The notes beneath the pieces are model-generated. The model was given only the letters and a program-made list of their open reading frames with translations, had not been told where the DNA came from and did not search any database. The translations under genes were made by a program, and so were the position numbers. DNA of 64,000 nucleotides from PMP191F sp047602185 (GTDB lineage Bacteria; Bacteroidota; Bacteroidia; Chitinophagales; Chitinophagaceae): contig JASGHY010000001.1 in NCBI GenBank assembly GCA_047602185.1, forward strand, positions 1,612,001-1,676,000, read 5' to 3'. Shown piece after piece: positions 8,173 to 16,245 of this stretch. Numbering within the stretch: position 1 is the first letter of the stretch; each line of letters begins with the position of its first letter.

Positions 8173-10122
8173 GTGGTACCAGGCAACAGATACGAAGACA
8201 TTCATTTCATAGACAGCACCAAACCCGTATGGAATTATTCACTGTTTAGCGAAGATGATATCCGCAACTTTCAACAAGGCACCCATTACCGGCTGTATAA
8301 CCTCTTTGGCAGTCACCAGGTAACAGTGCTCGATCAGCAGGGATACTACTTTGCAGTATGGGCACCCAATGCTACTTACATCTCCGTTACCGGAAATTTT
8401 AATGACTGGAATACCCAGTCACATCCATTGTTCGTTCGCCTGGACAATTCCGGCATCTGGGAAGGCTTCATTCCCCATTTACCCAAAGGAGAAGTTTACA
8501 AATATCATATCAGGGGTTATAAGGACAGGATCATTGATAAAGGCGATCCCTTTGCCAACTTCTGGGAAAAGCGGCCGCTCACTGCCTCTATTACCTGGCA
8601 AATGGATTATTACTGGAACGATGGCCAGTGGATGCAGGAACGGAAAAAACACAATGGACTGGATGCTCCGTGGAGTGTATACGAAATACACCTGGGTAGC
8701 TGGATGCGTCCTGACAAGCACGACGAAGAATCATACAACTCATACGAAAAGCTGCGCGAGCTACTGATCCCTTACCTGCGTGAAATGGGATTTACCCACG
8801 TGGAATTTATGCCGGTAATGGAACACCCCTTTGACGGCAGCTGGGGTTACCAGGGTACCGGCTATTTTGCGCCTACCAGCCGCTATGGCGATCCACAACA
8901 ACTAATGGGTCTCATCGATGCCCTGCACCAGGCGGGCATCGGCGTCATTCTCGACTGGGTGCCTTCGCATTTCCCATACGATGCACATGGCCTTTTTATG
9001 TTCGATGGTGATCATACTTATGAATATGCTGATATGCGTAAAGGCTATCACCCGGACTGGAACAGTTACATCTTTAATTACAAAAGAGGAGAAGTAAAGT
9101 CATTCCTGATCAGCAGCGCACATTTCTGGTTTGAGAAATTCCATATAGACGGTGTGCGGGTAGATGCCGTAAGCTCTATGCTGAAGCTGAACTATTCGCG
9201 TGAAGAAGGAGAGTGGGAGCCCAATGAGTTTGGCGGCGATGGCAACCTAGAGGCCATTGCATTTATCAAAGACCTCAACGAAACCATCTATCGTGATTTT
9301 GGTGATGTACAAACCATTGCCGAAGAAGCTACAGACTGGCCCGGTATCTCACGTCCCACTTTTGCTGACGGGCTGGGCTTTGGAATGAAATGGATGATGG
9401 GCTGGATGCATGATACCCTGAATTATTTTAAGGCCGACCCTGTAATGCGCAGCGGGCTGCAGAATAAATTCAGCTTTAGCATGATGTACTACTACGATGA
9501 GAACTTCATGTTGCCACTGAGCCACGATGAAGTAGTACACGGCAAAAGCCCCATGATCTATAAAATGCCGGGCGATGAATGGCAGAAATTTGCCAACCTG
9601 CGCGCCTTGTACACTTACATGTTTACCCATCCGGGAGGTAAGCTATTGTTCATGGGCAATGAATTTGGAGCTACTACCGAATGGAACTACAAAACCGAAC
9701 TGCCCTGGCACCTGCTGCAATACGATGCACACCGCCTGTTGAAAGATTGTGTGCGCGACCTCAACTTCCTGCTCCGTGGGGAGCCAGCCCTTTATGAAAA
9801 ACAATTCAGTCCCGAAGGTTTTGAATGGATTGATCTCAATCATCGCGATGAATGTGTGATCGTTTACCGCCGCAAAGGCAAAAATGTGGCCGATGATTTG
9901 CTGATTATTTTAAATATGACGCCTGTAATAAGGCACGACTGGAAAATCAACGTGTGGGGAAAATCTGAGTGGAGAGAGCTCTTCAATAGCGATTCGAAAA
10001 AATACTGGGGCACCGGCGACGTATTTAACCCAGCCATAATTACCCGTATTGTTGACAAAAACGCGGATATCTACGAAATAAACCTTCACCTTCCTCCGTT
10101 GAGTGCAGTAATCCTTAAATGA
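8173..10122 (+). CDS. glgB: 1,4-alpha-glucan branching enzyme
   Basis: It transfers alpha-1,4 glucan segments to form alpha-1,6 branches in glycogen. The 649 residues contain an N-terminal CBM48 domain (about 50-135; YYFAVWAPNATYISVTGNFN), then a GH13 barrel with VEFMPVMEHPF, DWVPSHFPYD, nucleophile D331 in DGVRVDAVSS, acid E384 in IAEEATDWP, and H451-D452 in LSHDEVVHGK, then a C-terminal beta domain. The start is GTG at 8173: a stop at 8152 leaves no ATG in frame. No other glycogen genes are adjacent, so it appears to be a stand-alone branching enzyme. It is divergent from the outer-membrane protein gene, with a 270-base AT-rich promoter gap. Confidence 0.96.
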   Translation: MVPGNRYEDIHFIDSTKPVWNYSLFSEDDIRNFQQGTHYRLYNLFGSHQVTVLDQQGYYFAVWAPNATYISVTGNFNDWNTQSHPLFVRLDNSGIWEGFIPHLPKGEVYKYHIRGYKDRIIDKGDPFANFWEKRPLTASITWQMDYYWNDGQWMQERKKHNGLDAPWSVYEIHLGSWMRPDKHDEESYNSYEKLRELLIPYLREMGFTHVEFMPVMEHPFDGSWGYQGTGYFAPTSRYGDPQQLMGLIDALHQAGIGVILDWVPSHFPYDAHGLFMFDGDHTYEYADMRKGYHPDWNSYIFNYKRGEVKSFLISSAHFWFEKFHIDGVRVDAVSSMLKLNYSREEGEWEPNEFGGDGNLEAIAFIKDLNETIYRDFGDVQTIAEEATDWPGISRPTFADGLGFGMKWMMGWMHDTLNYFKADPVMRSGLQNKFSFSMMYYYDENFMLPLSHDEVVHGKSPMIYKMPGDEWQKFANLRALYTYMFTHPGGKLLFMGNEFGATTEWNYKTELPWHLLQYDAHRLLKDCVRDLNFLLRGEPALYEKQFSPEGFEWIDLNHRDECVIVYRRKGKNVADDLLIILNMTPVIRHDWKINVWGKSEWRELFNSDSKKYWGTGDVFNPAIITRIVDKNADIYEINLHLPPLSAVILK

Positions 10123-10190
10123 TCAGCATTGCCTTCTGCCTGTAAGCAGAAGCCTTTTACTGGTTTAACGCCTATTTAAATTAAATCCGT

Positions 10191-11225
10191 ATGTTGAAAA
10201 ACCTGGGTATAACACTTGTCAGCAACCTGCTGCTCTGCAGTATCGCCTTCTCACAAGCCGATAGCGCTATTGTTTACCACCAGAAGGGCCTTGACGAAAA
10301 ACAGGCCCGCCGTTTCCGTGAAGCAGAAAAGAATTTCAACAAAGCATTGGGCTTTGCCCCCCAGAAAAGCGAAACCCTTATTGAGCTGGGCAATGTGCTG
10401 GTAGAACAGAACCGGTACATGGAAGCCAGGGAACAGTTCCTGAAAGCAGAGCCACTCAGCGCCAACAATCCCGTTGTTATTGAAAATCTCGCCACTTTAT
10501 CATACAACACCCGCAAATGGGCCGATGCCATCAAATATGCGCAGAAAGCACAGCAGATGAACATTGGTAAATCATTCCAGTTTGTAATTGCCAAAAGCTA
10601 TTATGAGCAGGAAAACTATGGTGAAAGCCTGAAGTATTGTGAACTGGCATTCAAAGATGAACCACGCCGTGCAGAGATCCCCTACATTGCCGGCCGTTGC
10701 TTCCTTGAAATGAGTAATTACAAACGTGCTGCCGGTTGTTACGAGCAGGCCATTGAGCGCGACTCATCCAAAGTAAACTGGATGTTTGAAGCCGGTATGG
10801 TCTTCTATTCCATCCCTGATGATAAAAAAGCAGTGGAGTGGTTTGAAAGGGCAGGAGCAAAGGGCTATCCCCGCAACAACGAATACCTCGAAAACCTGGG
10901 CAATGCCTACCTGAACCTGAAGGACTACAACAAGGCCATGCCTTTACTGCAGGAAGCACTGCAACGCAAACCATCCGATATTGAACTGCTCTATAATGTA
11001 GCTGATGCATATTACCGCTGCGGCAAATACCAGGAAGCTATTGATACCTGGGATAAAATACTGGTGGTTGACAAAAAGAATGCAGATGCACTCTACATGA
11101 TCGGCCTTGCTTACCAGAAAAAAGGCGATAAAGAAAAAGGCATCCAGCTCTGCGAAAAAGCCATCGAAATGGACCCCGCCTTAAAAGAGAAGAAACAGGA
11201 AAAGAAAATGCCGGGAGGGTTTTAA
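10191..11225 (+). CDS. Exported tetratricopeptide-repeat protein
   Basis: A 344-residue protein with a signal peptide (LGITLVSNLLLCSIAFSQA) followed by about eight TPR units, visible as repeated pairs of helices with A..Y...L and A..P motifs (for example NPVVIENLATLSYNTRKWADAI). The C-terminal tail is basic (KEKKQEKKMPGGF). TPR arrays scaffold protein complexes; the partner is not indicated. It lies 68 bases after glgB on the same strand, but a shared function with glycogen synthesis is not supported. Confidence 0.88.
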   Translation: MLKNLGITLVSNLLLCSIAFSQADSAIVYHQKGLDEKQARRFREAEKNFNKALGFAPQKSETLIELGNVLVEQNRYMEAREQFLKAEPLSANNPVVIENLATLSYNTRKWADAIKYAQKAQQMNIGKSFQFVIAKSYYEQENYGESLKYCELAFKDEPRRAEIPYIAGRCFLEMSNYKRAAGCYEQAIERDSSKVNWMFEAGMVFYSIPDDKKAVEWFERAGAKGYPRNNEYLENLGNAYLNLKDYNKAMPLLQEALQRKPSDIELLYNVADAYYRCGKYQEAIDTWDKILVVDKKNADALYMIGLAYQKKGDKEKGIQLCEKAIEMDPALKEKKQEKKMPGGF

Positions 11226-11236
11226 AAACGTACAGA

Positions 11237-11584
11237 TTAATAAAACTGCTGCAGGAACTCTTTCAAAGGTCCGAAATGTTTAGGAGCTGAGTGTGTTTCA
11301 TAGTATCCATAAACATCAGGATTCTGATTTCCATCAGCCTTAAAATACCAGAACATATATCCCTGGTGCATCATAAACACAAAATCCTTTTCATCGAGAA
11401 GGTCAGTTAATCCATTTTCTTCAAGAAGTTCAATAGCCCATTCCTTCATTTCCGGGTAATGATTTATAAGATGAGTTCCAACCAGATCTTTATGTATGTC
11501 CCACTGACATACATAAAAGAAGTCAATATAGGCTTCGGGAAATATCATCCCATAATCCTGTTCATACCTGGCAAGAGTTCGCAT
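11237..11584 (-). CDS. SMI1/KNR4 (SUKH) family protein
   Basis: 115 residues with the SUKH pattern: E.DYGMIFPEAYIDFF near the start and the hallmark FMMHQGYMFWYF, followed by a DVYGYYE-type strand. In bacteria this fold commonly serves as an immunity protein against contact-dependent or polymorphic toxins, but some members are housekeeping. No toxin, Rhs or T6SS gene lies next to it; its neighbours are a TPR gene (convergent, 11 bases between stops) and about 1 kb of repeat DNA. It may be an orphan immunity gene. Confidence 0.8.
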   Translation of the reverse strand: MRTLARYEQDYGMIFPEAYIDFFYVCQWDIHKDLVGTHLINHYPEMKEWAIELLEENGLTDLLDEKDFVFMMHQGYMFWYFKADGNQNPDVYGYYETHSAPKHFGPLKEFLQQFY

Positions 11585-11670
11585 ATCTGTTGTTAATCTT
11601 CTAAATATACAATTTCCTCACTCCCTACCTTGTATCCGGTAACCTGCAACCGGAATCTGGCATCTCATTT

Positions 11671-12044
11671 CCCGGAATGAGAGTACAAATGCTTATTCTT
11701 TGCGCCTTGAATCTTCCCCCTCATTGCCCTGTTTGACAGGGGTCTGCTCCTGACCAGATTATATCCAGCTTGTATATTAAAGCGTATCCACTAAGGGTTT
11801 AAACGGGGATATTCGAAAACCCGGTATAGCCCTAGTATGGGCCTGGTGATAGTTTGTCCCGTAATGGGAGAACAATCGCTTATTACTTATGTCTTGAATC
11901 TTACCTCTTTCAACCTGCTTTTGTATGGTCATTCTCCCGACCTTCTCTGGTCATGAGCCGGGATAAAAGCGTACGAAGTAAGGGTTTGAACCGGATTATG
12001 TCAAAGTCATGTCCGGCTCAGGCATAGTTTAAGACAAGAAAATT
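11671..12044. repeat. Two 187-bp diverged tandem units
   Basis: Unit A is 11671-11857 and unit B 11858-12044, both exactly 187 bp, and a third start (CCCGGAGCGGGAGAAT) follows at 12045. Blocks fall at the same offset in both: CCCG.AATG at 1, GCTTATT near 21, CTTGAATCTT at 36-45, a GGTC...GACC hairpin at about 70-85, AAAGCGTA at 109-116 and AGGGTTT at 124-130. The sequences between the blocks differ strongly. No open frame spans the units. Confidence 0.75.
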
Positions 12045-12129
12045 CCCGGAGCGGGAGAATAGGCAGATGTGCAGATTAAGGAATTAGGCGTTAGCTGCTA
12101 GCAAATACAAGTCCGGAAGAAAAGCCAGT

Positions 12130-12372
12130 TAGCAGTTGGCAATTTGCAGTTATTGTGAATACAAGCGGCGAGCTATGAGCCACGGGCCACGAGGAATACA
12201 AGTTGGCAGTTGGCAATTTGCAGTTGTCGTGAATACCAGCGACGAGCTTTGAGCTACGAGCCGTGAGGAATACAAGTTGGCAGTTGGCAATTTGCAGTTG
12301 TCGTGAATACCAGCGACGAGCTTTGAGCTACGAGCCGCGAGGAATACAAGTTGGCAGTTGGCAATTTGCAGT
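12130..12372. repeat. 74-bp tandem repeat array (about 3.3 units)
   Basis: Units begin at 12130, 12203, 12277 and 12351 (the last partial). Each contains TTGGCAGTTGGCAATTTGC followed by GTGAATACCAGCGACGAGC, TTTGAGCTACGAGCC and GAGGAATACAAG. Units 2 and 3 are almost identical; unit 1 is older and diverged. Single or double units in the opposite orientation recur at 24227-24355, 57783-57870 and 58418-58500. There are no unique spacers, so it is not CRISPR. Confidence 0.9.
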
Positions 12373-12540
12373 TACCTGTAACTTGCATCTGGTAACCGGT
12401 AACGCCCATTTCACGTTTGGCTTTTCACGTTTCACGTATTCACATCTCACGATTGACGACTCACGTCTCACGATTTCATAACCCGAAACCTTAAACACGA
12501 CCCCCGAAACAGTATTCATGATTGCCGTCTGCCGGTATCC
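12373..12540. repeat. Mosaic of dispersed CGTGA-type words
   Basis: Continues from the 74-bp array with words TTACCTGTAACTTGCATC, GGTAACCGGTAACGCCC, GGCTTTTCACGTTTCACG and repeated CTCACGATTGACGACTCACG. The block from 12340 to 12480 recurs inverted at 58280-58470 with the same word order, and 12479-12535 recurs inverted at 1489-1552. It ends about 60 bases from the argS stop codon. Confidence 0.85.
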
Positions 12541-12596
12541 AATCTCAAAATCCAGCGATCAGAAATTCCCCAATAGCATTCCGAACTCAGCGCTCT

Positions 12597-14369
12597 CTAC
12601 ATTCTGTCCGGCACACGGATGCCCAGCAATGCCATCCCTGATCTGATAACGTGCACAGTCAGTTGAGATAACTGCAGACGCAGCTCTTTCTTTTCAGGTG
12701 TTTCGGCTGTCAGTACACGCAATTCGGTTACAAAGGAGTTGAATGTTTGTGATAGTTTAAATACATAGGCTGCAACCACGGAAGGATTCATTTCGTCGCA
12801 GGCCTGTTTAAGCATGGCAGGATATTTTTCCAGTTCTACCAATACGTTCTTCTCTGCTGGCAATAAACCACCGGAGAGCGCAGAGAGGGCAGGCTGCTCT
12901 TTACGGAGAATAGACTTTGCCCTTGCATGGCTGAACTGTACAAAAGAACCTGTAAAGCCATGAAAATCGATTGATTCTTCAGGGTTGAAGATCATGCGTT
13001 TTTTAGGATCCACGCGCAACAGGAAGAATTTTAATGCGCCCAATCCCAGAGTATCGTACAATTGAGAGAGTTCATCTTTTGCAAAATCACCTACTTTTCC
13101 CAACTCTTCAGTTTTCTGCTGAGCCACGCTTACCATCTCGTCTACAATATCATCAGCATCCACTACAGTACCCTCGCGGGTTTTCATACGGCCGGTAGGT
13201 AACTCCACCATACCATAACTTAAATGGTAGATATCATCAGCAGAAGGCAGACCAAGTTTTTGACAGATCAGTTTTAATACTTTAAAGTGATAGTTCTGTT
13301 CATCACCTACCACGTAGATGCTGCCATCACAATGAAACTCCTTTTGTTTTAATTCAGCAAGACCAATATCCTGCGTAATGTAAACAGCAGTACCATCACG
13401 TCTTCTCACGATCTTTTTATCCAGTCCGTCGGCAGTAAGATCAATCCATACGCTGCCATCTTCTTCCTGGTAAAATACATTTTTACGCAGGCCTTCCTCT
13501 ACAAGGTCCTTACCCAGCAGGTAGGTATCACTTTCGTAATAGGTTTTATCAAAATCACTACCGATCCTTTTATATGTAGTATCAAAACCGGCGTACACCC
13601 AGCTATTCATCGTCTTCCACAATTCAATAACATCAGGCTTACCGGCTTCCCAATCAACCAGCATTTGCTGGGCAGCTTTCATAATGGGCGCTTCTTTCTC
13701 AGCTTCTTCTTTGGATACGCCTTTCTCGACCAGTTGCGCTACCTCTTTTTTCAGTTCTTCCCCAAACATCACATAGTAATCACCTACAAAATGATCGCCC
13801 TTAATGCCTGTACTTGCAGGTGTGGCGCCATTGGCAAACTTCTGCCAGGCAATCATGCTTTTACAGATATGGATACCACGGTCGTTGGCAATACAGGTTT
13901 TTACCACCTCGTAGCCATTGGCCTTATAGATCGCAGCAACACTCCATCCCAGGAAGTTGTTACGAAGATGTCCTAAGTGGAGCGGTTTGTTGGTGTTGGG
14001 AGAGGAATATTCCACCATAATGCGCTTTCCGGTAGCAGGTTGGTGGCCATAGGCATTGTTGGCAACATTCTCCTGCAGGAACTGCAGCCAAAATGCGTCA
14101 GCAATAGAAAGGTTCAGGAATCCTTTGATAACATTGAACCCGGAGAAAAAACCGTTACTTTCTTGTACCAGGTGTTCGCCCAATTCCTTTCCCAGTACTT
14201 CGGGAGACTTTTTAAGCGTTTTTACCAGCCCGAACAGAACGACGGTATAATCGCCCTCAAACTCAGGCTTGGTTTCGTTTACCGGTACTGCAGAAGGTTC
14301 TAAATCAAACTGAAATAACTGTTTAATATGCTGACTAACTACTGACTGAACTAAAGCAACAACGCCCAT
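12597..14369 (-). CDS. argS: Arginyl-tRNA synthetase
   Basis: Charges tRNA-Arg with arginine (class I synthetase). The 590 residues show an N-terminal Arg-tRNA-synthetase-N-like domain (1-90), the class I signature HLGH at 131-134 within SSPNTNKPLHLGHLRNN, and a C-terminal DALR anticodon-binding domain (about 465-590; FVQFSHARAKSILRK, ending GIRVPDRM). The KMSKS loop is the reduced GRMKTREGTVV form typical of ArgRS, which commonly lacks a canonical KMSKS. It starts with ATG. It is monocistronic, with repeats downstream and a 299-base gap upstream that leads to the divergent GtrA gene. Confidence 0.97.
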   Translation of the reverse strand: MGVVALVQSVVSQHIKQLFQFDLEPSAVPVNETKPEFEGDYTVVLFGLVKTLKKSPEVLGKELGEHLVQESNGFFSGFNVIKGFLNLSIADAFWLQFLQENVANNAYGHQPATGKRIMVEYSSPNTNKPLHLGHLRNNFLGWSVAAIYKANGYEVVKTCIANDRGIHICKSMIAWQKFANGATPASTGIKGDHFVGDYYVMFGEELKKEVAQLVEKGVSKEEAEKEAPIMKAAQQMLVDWEAGKPDVIELWKTMNSWVYAGFDTTYKRIGSDFDKTYYESDTYLLGKDLVEEGLRKNVFYQEEDGSVWIDLTADGLDKKIVRRRDGTAVYITQDIGLAELKQKEFHCDGSIYVVGDEQNYHFKVLKLICQKLGLPSADDIYHLSYGMVELPTGRMKTREGTVVDADDIVDEMVSVAQQKTEELGKVGDFAKDELSQLYDTLGLGALKFFLLRVDPKKRMIFNPEESIDFHGFTGSFVQFSHARAKSILRKEQPALSALSGGLLPAEKNVLVELEKYPAMLKQACDEMNPSVVAAYVFKLSQTFNSFVTELRVLTAETPEKKELRLQLSQLTVHVIRSGMALLGIRVPDRM

Positions 14370-14619
14370 GAATTGATTTTTGTGGCTGCAAAAATAACGA
14401 GTTGGGAGCTAAATGAAAAAAAGGCACCCTTTTTGGAGTAGCCTTTGAATTGGAGTGAGGGGGTTAAAAAGGTTATCCAAATTTGTAGTATTTTAGCACA
14501 CGAAATTTATCCGTTACTCTTTTTTGATGATTGTCAATTCAAAAAAGGGTAGGGGCACCCCGAGAAACAGCGTTTTACACCGAACCAATCCAATTATTCT
14601 CTGAAAGTAACCGTCAAGG

Positions 14620-14649
14620 TTGATTTGCCGCGAACTTGAATTACTTTTG
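14620..14649 (+). promoter_or_regulatory. Bacteroidota-type promoter of the GtrA-family gene
   Basis: TTG at 14620-14622 and TACTTTTG at 14642-14649 are separated by 19 bases, matching TTG-N17-23-TAnnTTTG. It places the transcript start about 10-15 bases before the ATG at 14669 and rules out an upstream in-frame start at 14636. Confidence 0.7.
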
Positions 14650-14668
14650 CAAGCCCCAAAAAAATTTC

Positions 14669-15166
14669 ATGCTCAAAGACTGGATCACTGCCATTATTGA
14701 CTTCTGTTATCAACCTTTCCGCAAATGGATGCCCCTGCAAACTTTCCGTTATGCAGCCTGCGGTGGAGGCAATACTGTATTGGATATCCTGATCTACTAC
14801 ATCAGCTATAATTTCATCCTCAAAAAGCAGATTATCAATACCCCATTGGGTTCAGTAAGCCCCTACATAGCAGCATTCCTGATCTCTTTTGCCATCAGTT
14901 TCCCTACAGGTTATCTGCTGAACAGGTTTATTGTATTTCCCGGATCTACTTTGCGTGGGCGTATTCAACTGTTCCGGTACTTTATACTGGTGGTGATCTG
15001 CATTTCGCTCAATTATATTTTCATTAAGTTATTTGTAGAGCAGTTCCACATTTATCCCACCATTGCCAAAGTACTTACAACCATAGTGGTGGTATCATTC
15101 AGCTATCTTACTCAGAAACATTTTACATTTAAAGTTGAAAGCAGCGGAAAAGCGGAGCAGATATAA
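14669..15166 (+). CDS. GtrA family membrane protein
   Basis: 165 residues with four predicted membrane helices and the N-terminal FRYAACGGGNTVLDILIYY pattern of GtrA/DPMS-like proteins. Family members move or assist lipid-linked sugars in cell-envelope glycosylation. The ATG at 14669 was chosen because the promoter -7 box overlaps any earlier start. No glycosyltransferase is adjacent, so its partner must be elsewhere. The stop codon overlaps the first arm of an AAGGTTTAAGG-type repeat. Confidence 0.88.
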   Translation: MLKDWITAIIDFCYQPFRKWMPLQTFRYAACGGGNTVLDILIYYISYNFILKKQIINTPLGSVSPYIAAFLISFAISFPTGYLLNRFIVFPGSTLRGRIQLFRYFILVVICISLNYIFIKLFVEQFHIYPTIAKVLTTIVVVSFSYLTQKHFTFKVESSGKAEQI

Positions 15167-15333
15167 GGTTTAAGGTATAAAGTTTAATGTGCTTCCATAT
15201 CAGCATGCCTTACTTTTAAAAGCATATTACGTAAGCAATATCTTACAATTATAGTACAAGGAATGCAGTTTCGACATGTATCACTTTTGATATATACAGC
15301 CTCTGCAACACCTTAAACATTAAACTTTAAACC
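15164..15333. repeat. Inverted pair of TTTAAGG-type word repeats
   Basis: Arm 1 (15164-15186) reads TAAGGTTTAAGGTATAAAG and arm 2 (15311-15333) is an approximate reverse complement (CCTTAAACATTAAACTTTAA). The arms bracket about 125 AT-rich bases after the GtrA gene. A single copy of the word lies at 19450-19473. Arm 1 begins with the GtrA stop codon. Confidence 0.7.
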
Positions 15334-15383
15334 TGTAACTACCTGTATTTCGCGTTAGGCATTCTGCATTAAGCGTTCAGCAT

Positions 15384-15665
15384 TTATTTGATTACAACCT
15401 CTTTGATCATATTCTCTCCCAATGCTTCGTTTACACGCTTAATGATGGATTCTTTCTGGTAAAGTAATTCTTGTTTCAGCGGAGCTACACTGGTATTAAT
15501 ATATAAGGTATGACCGTGGATCTGTATCTTATCAGTATAGCGGGCAATGGTTTTACCCATCAGCTTTTCCCATACATCTTCGATCTGCAAAGCCTGTATG
15601 TAGCCTTTGAGACGGCTATGTTTCAAGAAGTGATTTAATGCATCGCCCAGTGAATACTCTCCCAT
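15384..15665 (-). CDS. DUF721 / DciA-like protein
   Basis: 93 residues: an N-terminal helix followed by a KH-like core with W.KLMGK.IARYTDKIQIHGHTLYINTSVAPLKQELLYQKE, the DUF721 pattern. DciA proteins load or activate the replicative helicase DnaB in bacteria that lack DnaC. The protein is short, as usual for Bacteroidota, and has no C-terminal extension. It lies downstream of recF on the same strand, with one small unknown gene between, consistent with a replication/repair cluster. ATG start at 15665. Confidence 0.85.
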   Translation of the reverse strand: MGEYSLGDALNHFLKHSRLKGYIQALQIEDVWEKLMGKTIARYTDKIQIHGHTLYINTSVAPLKQELLYQKESIIKRVNEALGENMIKEVVIK

Positions 15666-15750
15666 ACATGCAAGTTAGCAAAAGCATTTAACTTACTGCC
15701 GTTTCATCGCCACAGCAGTAAAAACAAAATTGAATATCCGGAAGGAAGAT

Positions 15751-16062
15751 CTAATCAATAATATCACGCTGTACAATTTCAGCCCGGCAACTATATTCCG
15801 GCTGAACGGCCGCTATCAGGTCATAGCCGGCATCACTTATAAGCCAAGGAAAATGGTCAAAACAAATAGGTTGGGATAGGGAAGCGGCTTCCATGCCAAC
15901 TGACATTTTCAGCAGTTCCATTGCATACAGACGCAATCCTTCTTTATTAGCCCTTATAATTCCTCTTTCACCCATTTCATCCACATCATAGGAAAAATAA
16001 GCGGTTACGGGGTCGTTAGATTGTTCCAGGAATGCAATACAGTCGTTTACATTCATATTCAT
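15751..16062 (-). CDS. Hypothetical 103-aa protein between recF and dciA-like gene
   Basis: I do not recognise this family. From the ATG at 16062 the protein is 103 residues, acidic, with no signal peptide or membrane segment: MNMNVNDCIAFLEQSND, then a region ending CFDHFPWLISDAGYDLIAA. A longer frame reaches 16110 but adds Cys-rich residues typical of read-through. Another Met at 16056 is also possible. It is co-directional with recF (184 bases downstream) and dciA-like (85 bases upstream). It might be an unannotated small cytosolic protein; no function is offered. Confidence 0.65.
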   Translation of the reverse strand: MNMNVNDCIAFLEQSNDPVTAYFSYDVDEMGERGIIRANKEGLRLYAMELLKMSVGMEAASLSQPICFDHFPWLISDAGYDLIAAVQPEYSCRAEIVQRDIID

Positions 16063-16245
16063 ACAGCAATCGTGCATAAAGTGTAAAATACACCGGCAGC
16101 TATCACGCAAGGGGCAGACGTAACTTTTGCACAGCAGTTTTTTGGTATATTCGGTCGGTTTCTGTTTCTGTGTTTAAATTACAGTTAACAAACGTAAAAT
16201 CATAGCCTTAAAAGGGCATTTTTTAATGCTCGTTTAATAATTTGA

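Noticed and set aside
11980..12000. tRNA T-loop-like GGTTTGAACC
   Set aside because: No cloverleaf, anticodon stem or CCA end can be drawn around it. No tRNA or rRNA gene was found in the window by eye; a covariance-model scan would settle this.
12130..12372. Possible CRISPR array
   Set aside because: The 74-base units follow each other directly with no unique spacers, no repeat of 25-45 bases alternating with spacers, and no cas gene.
12263..12519. Small open frames within the repeat array on both strands
   Set aside because: They are made by repeat words, overlap each other, and show no homology or start context.
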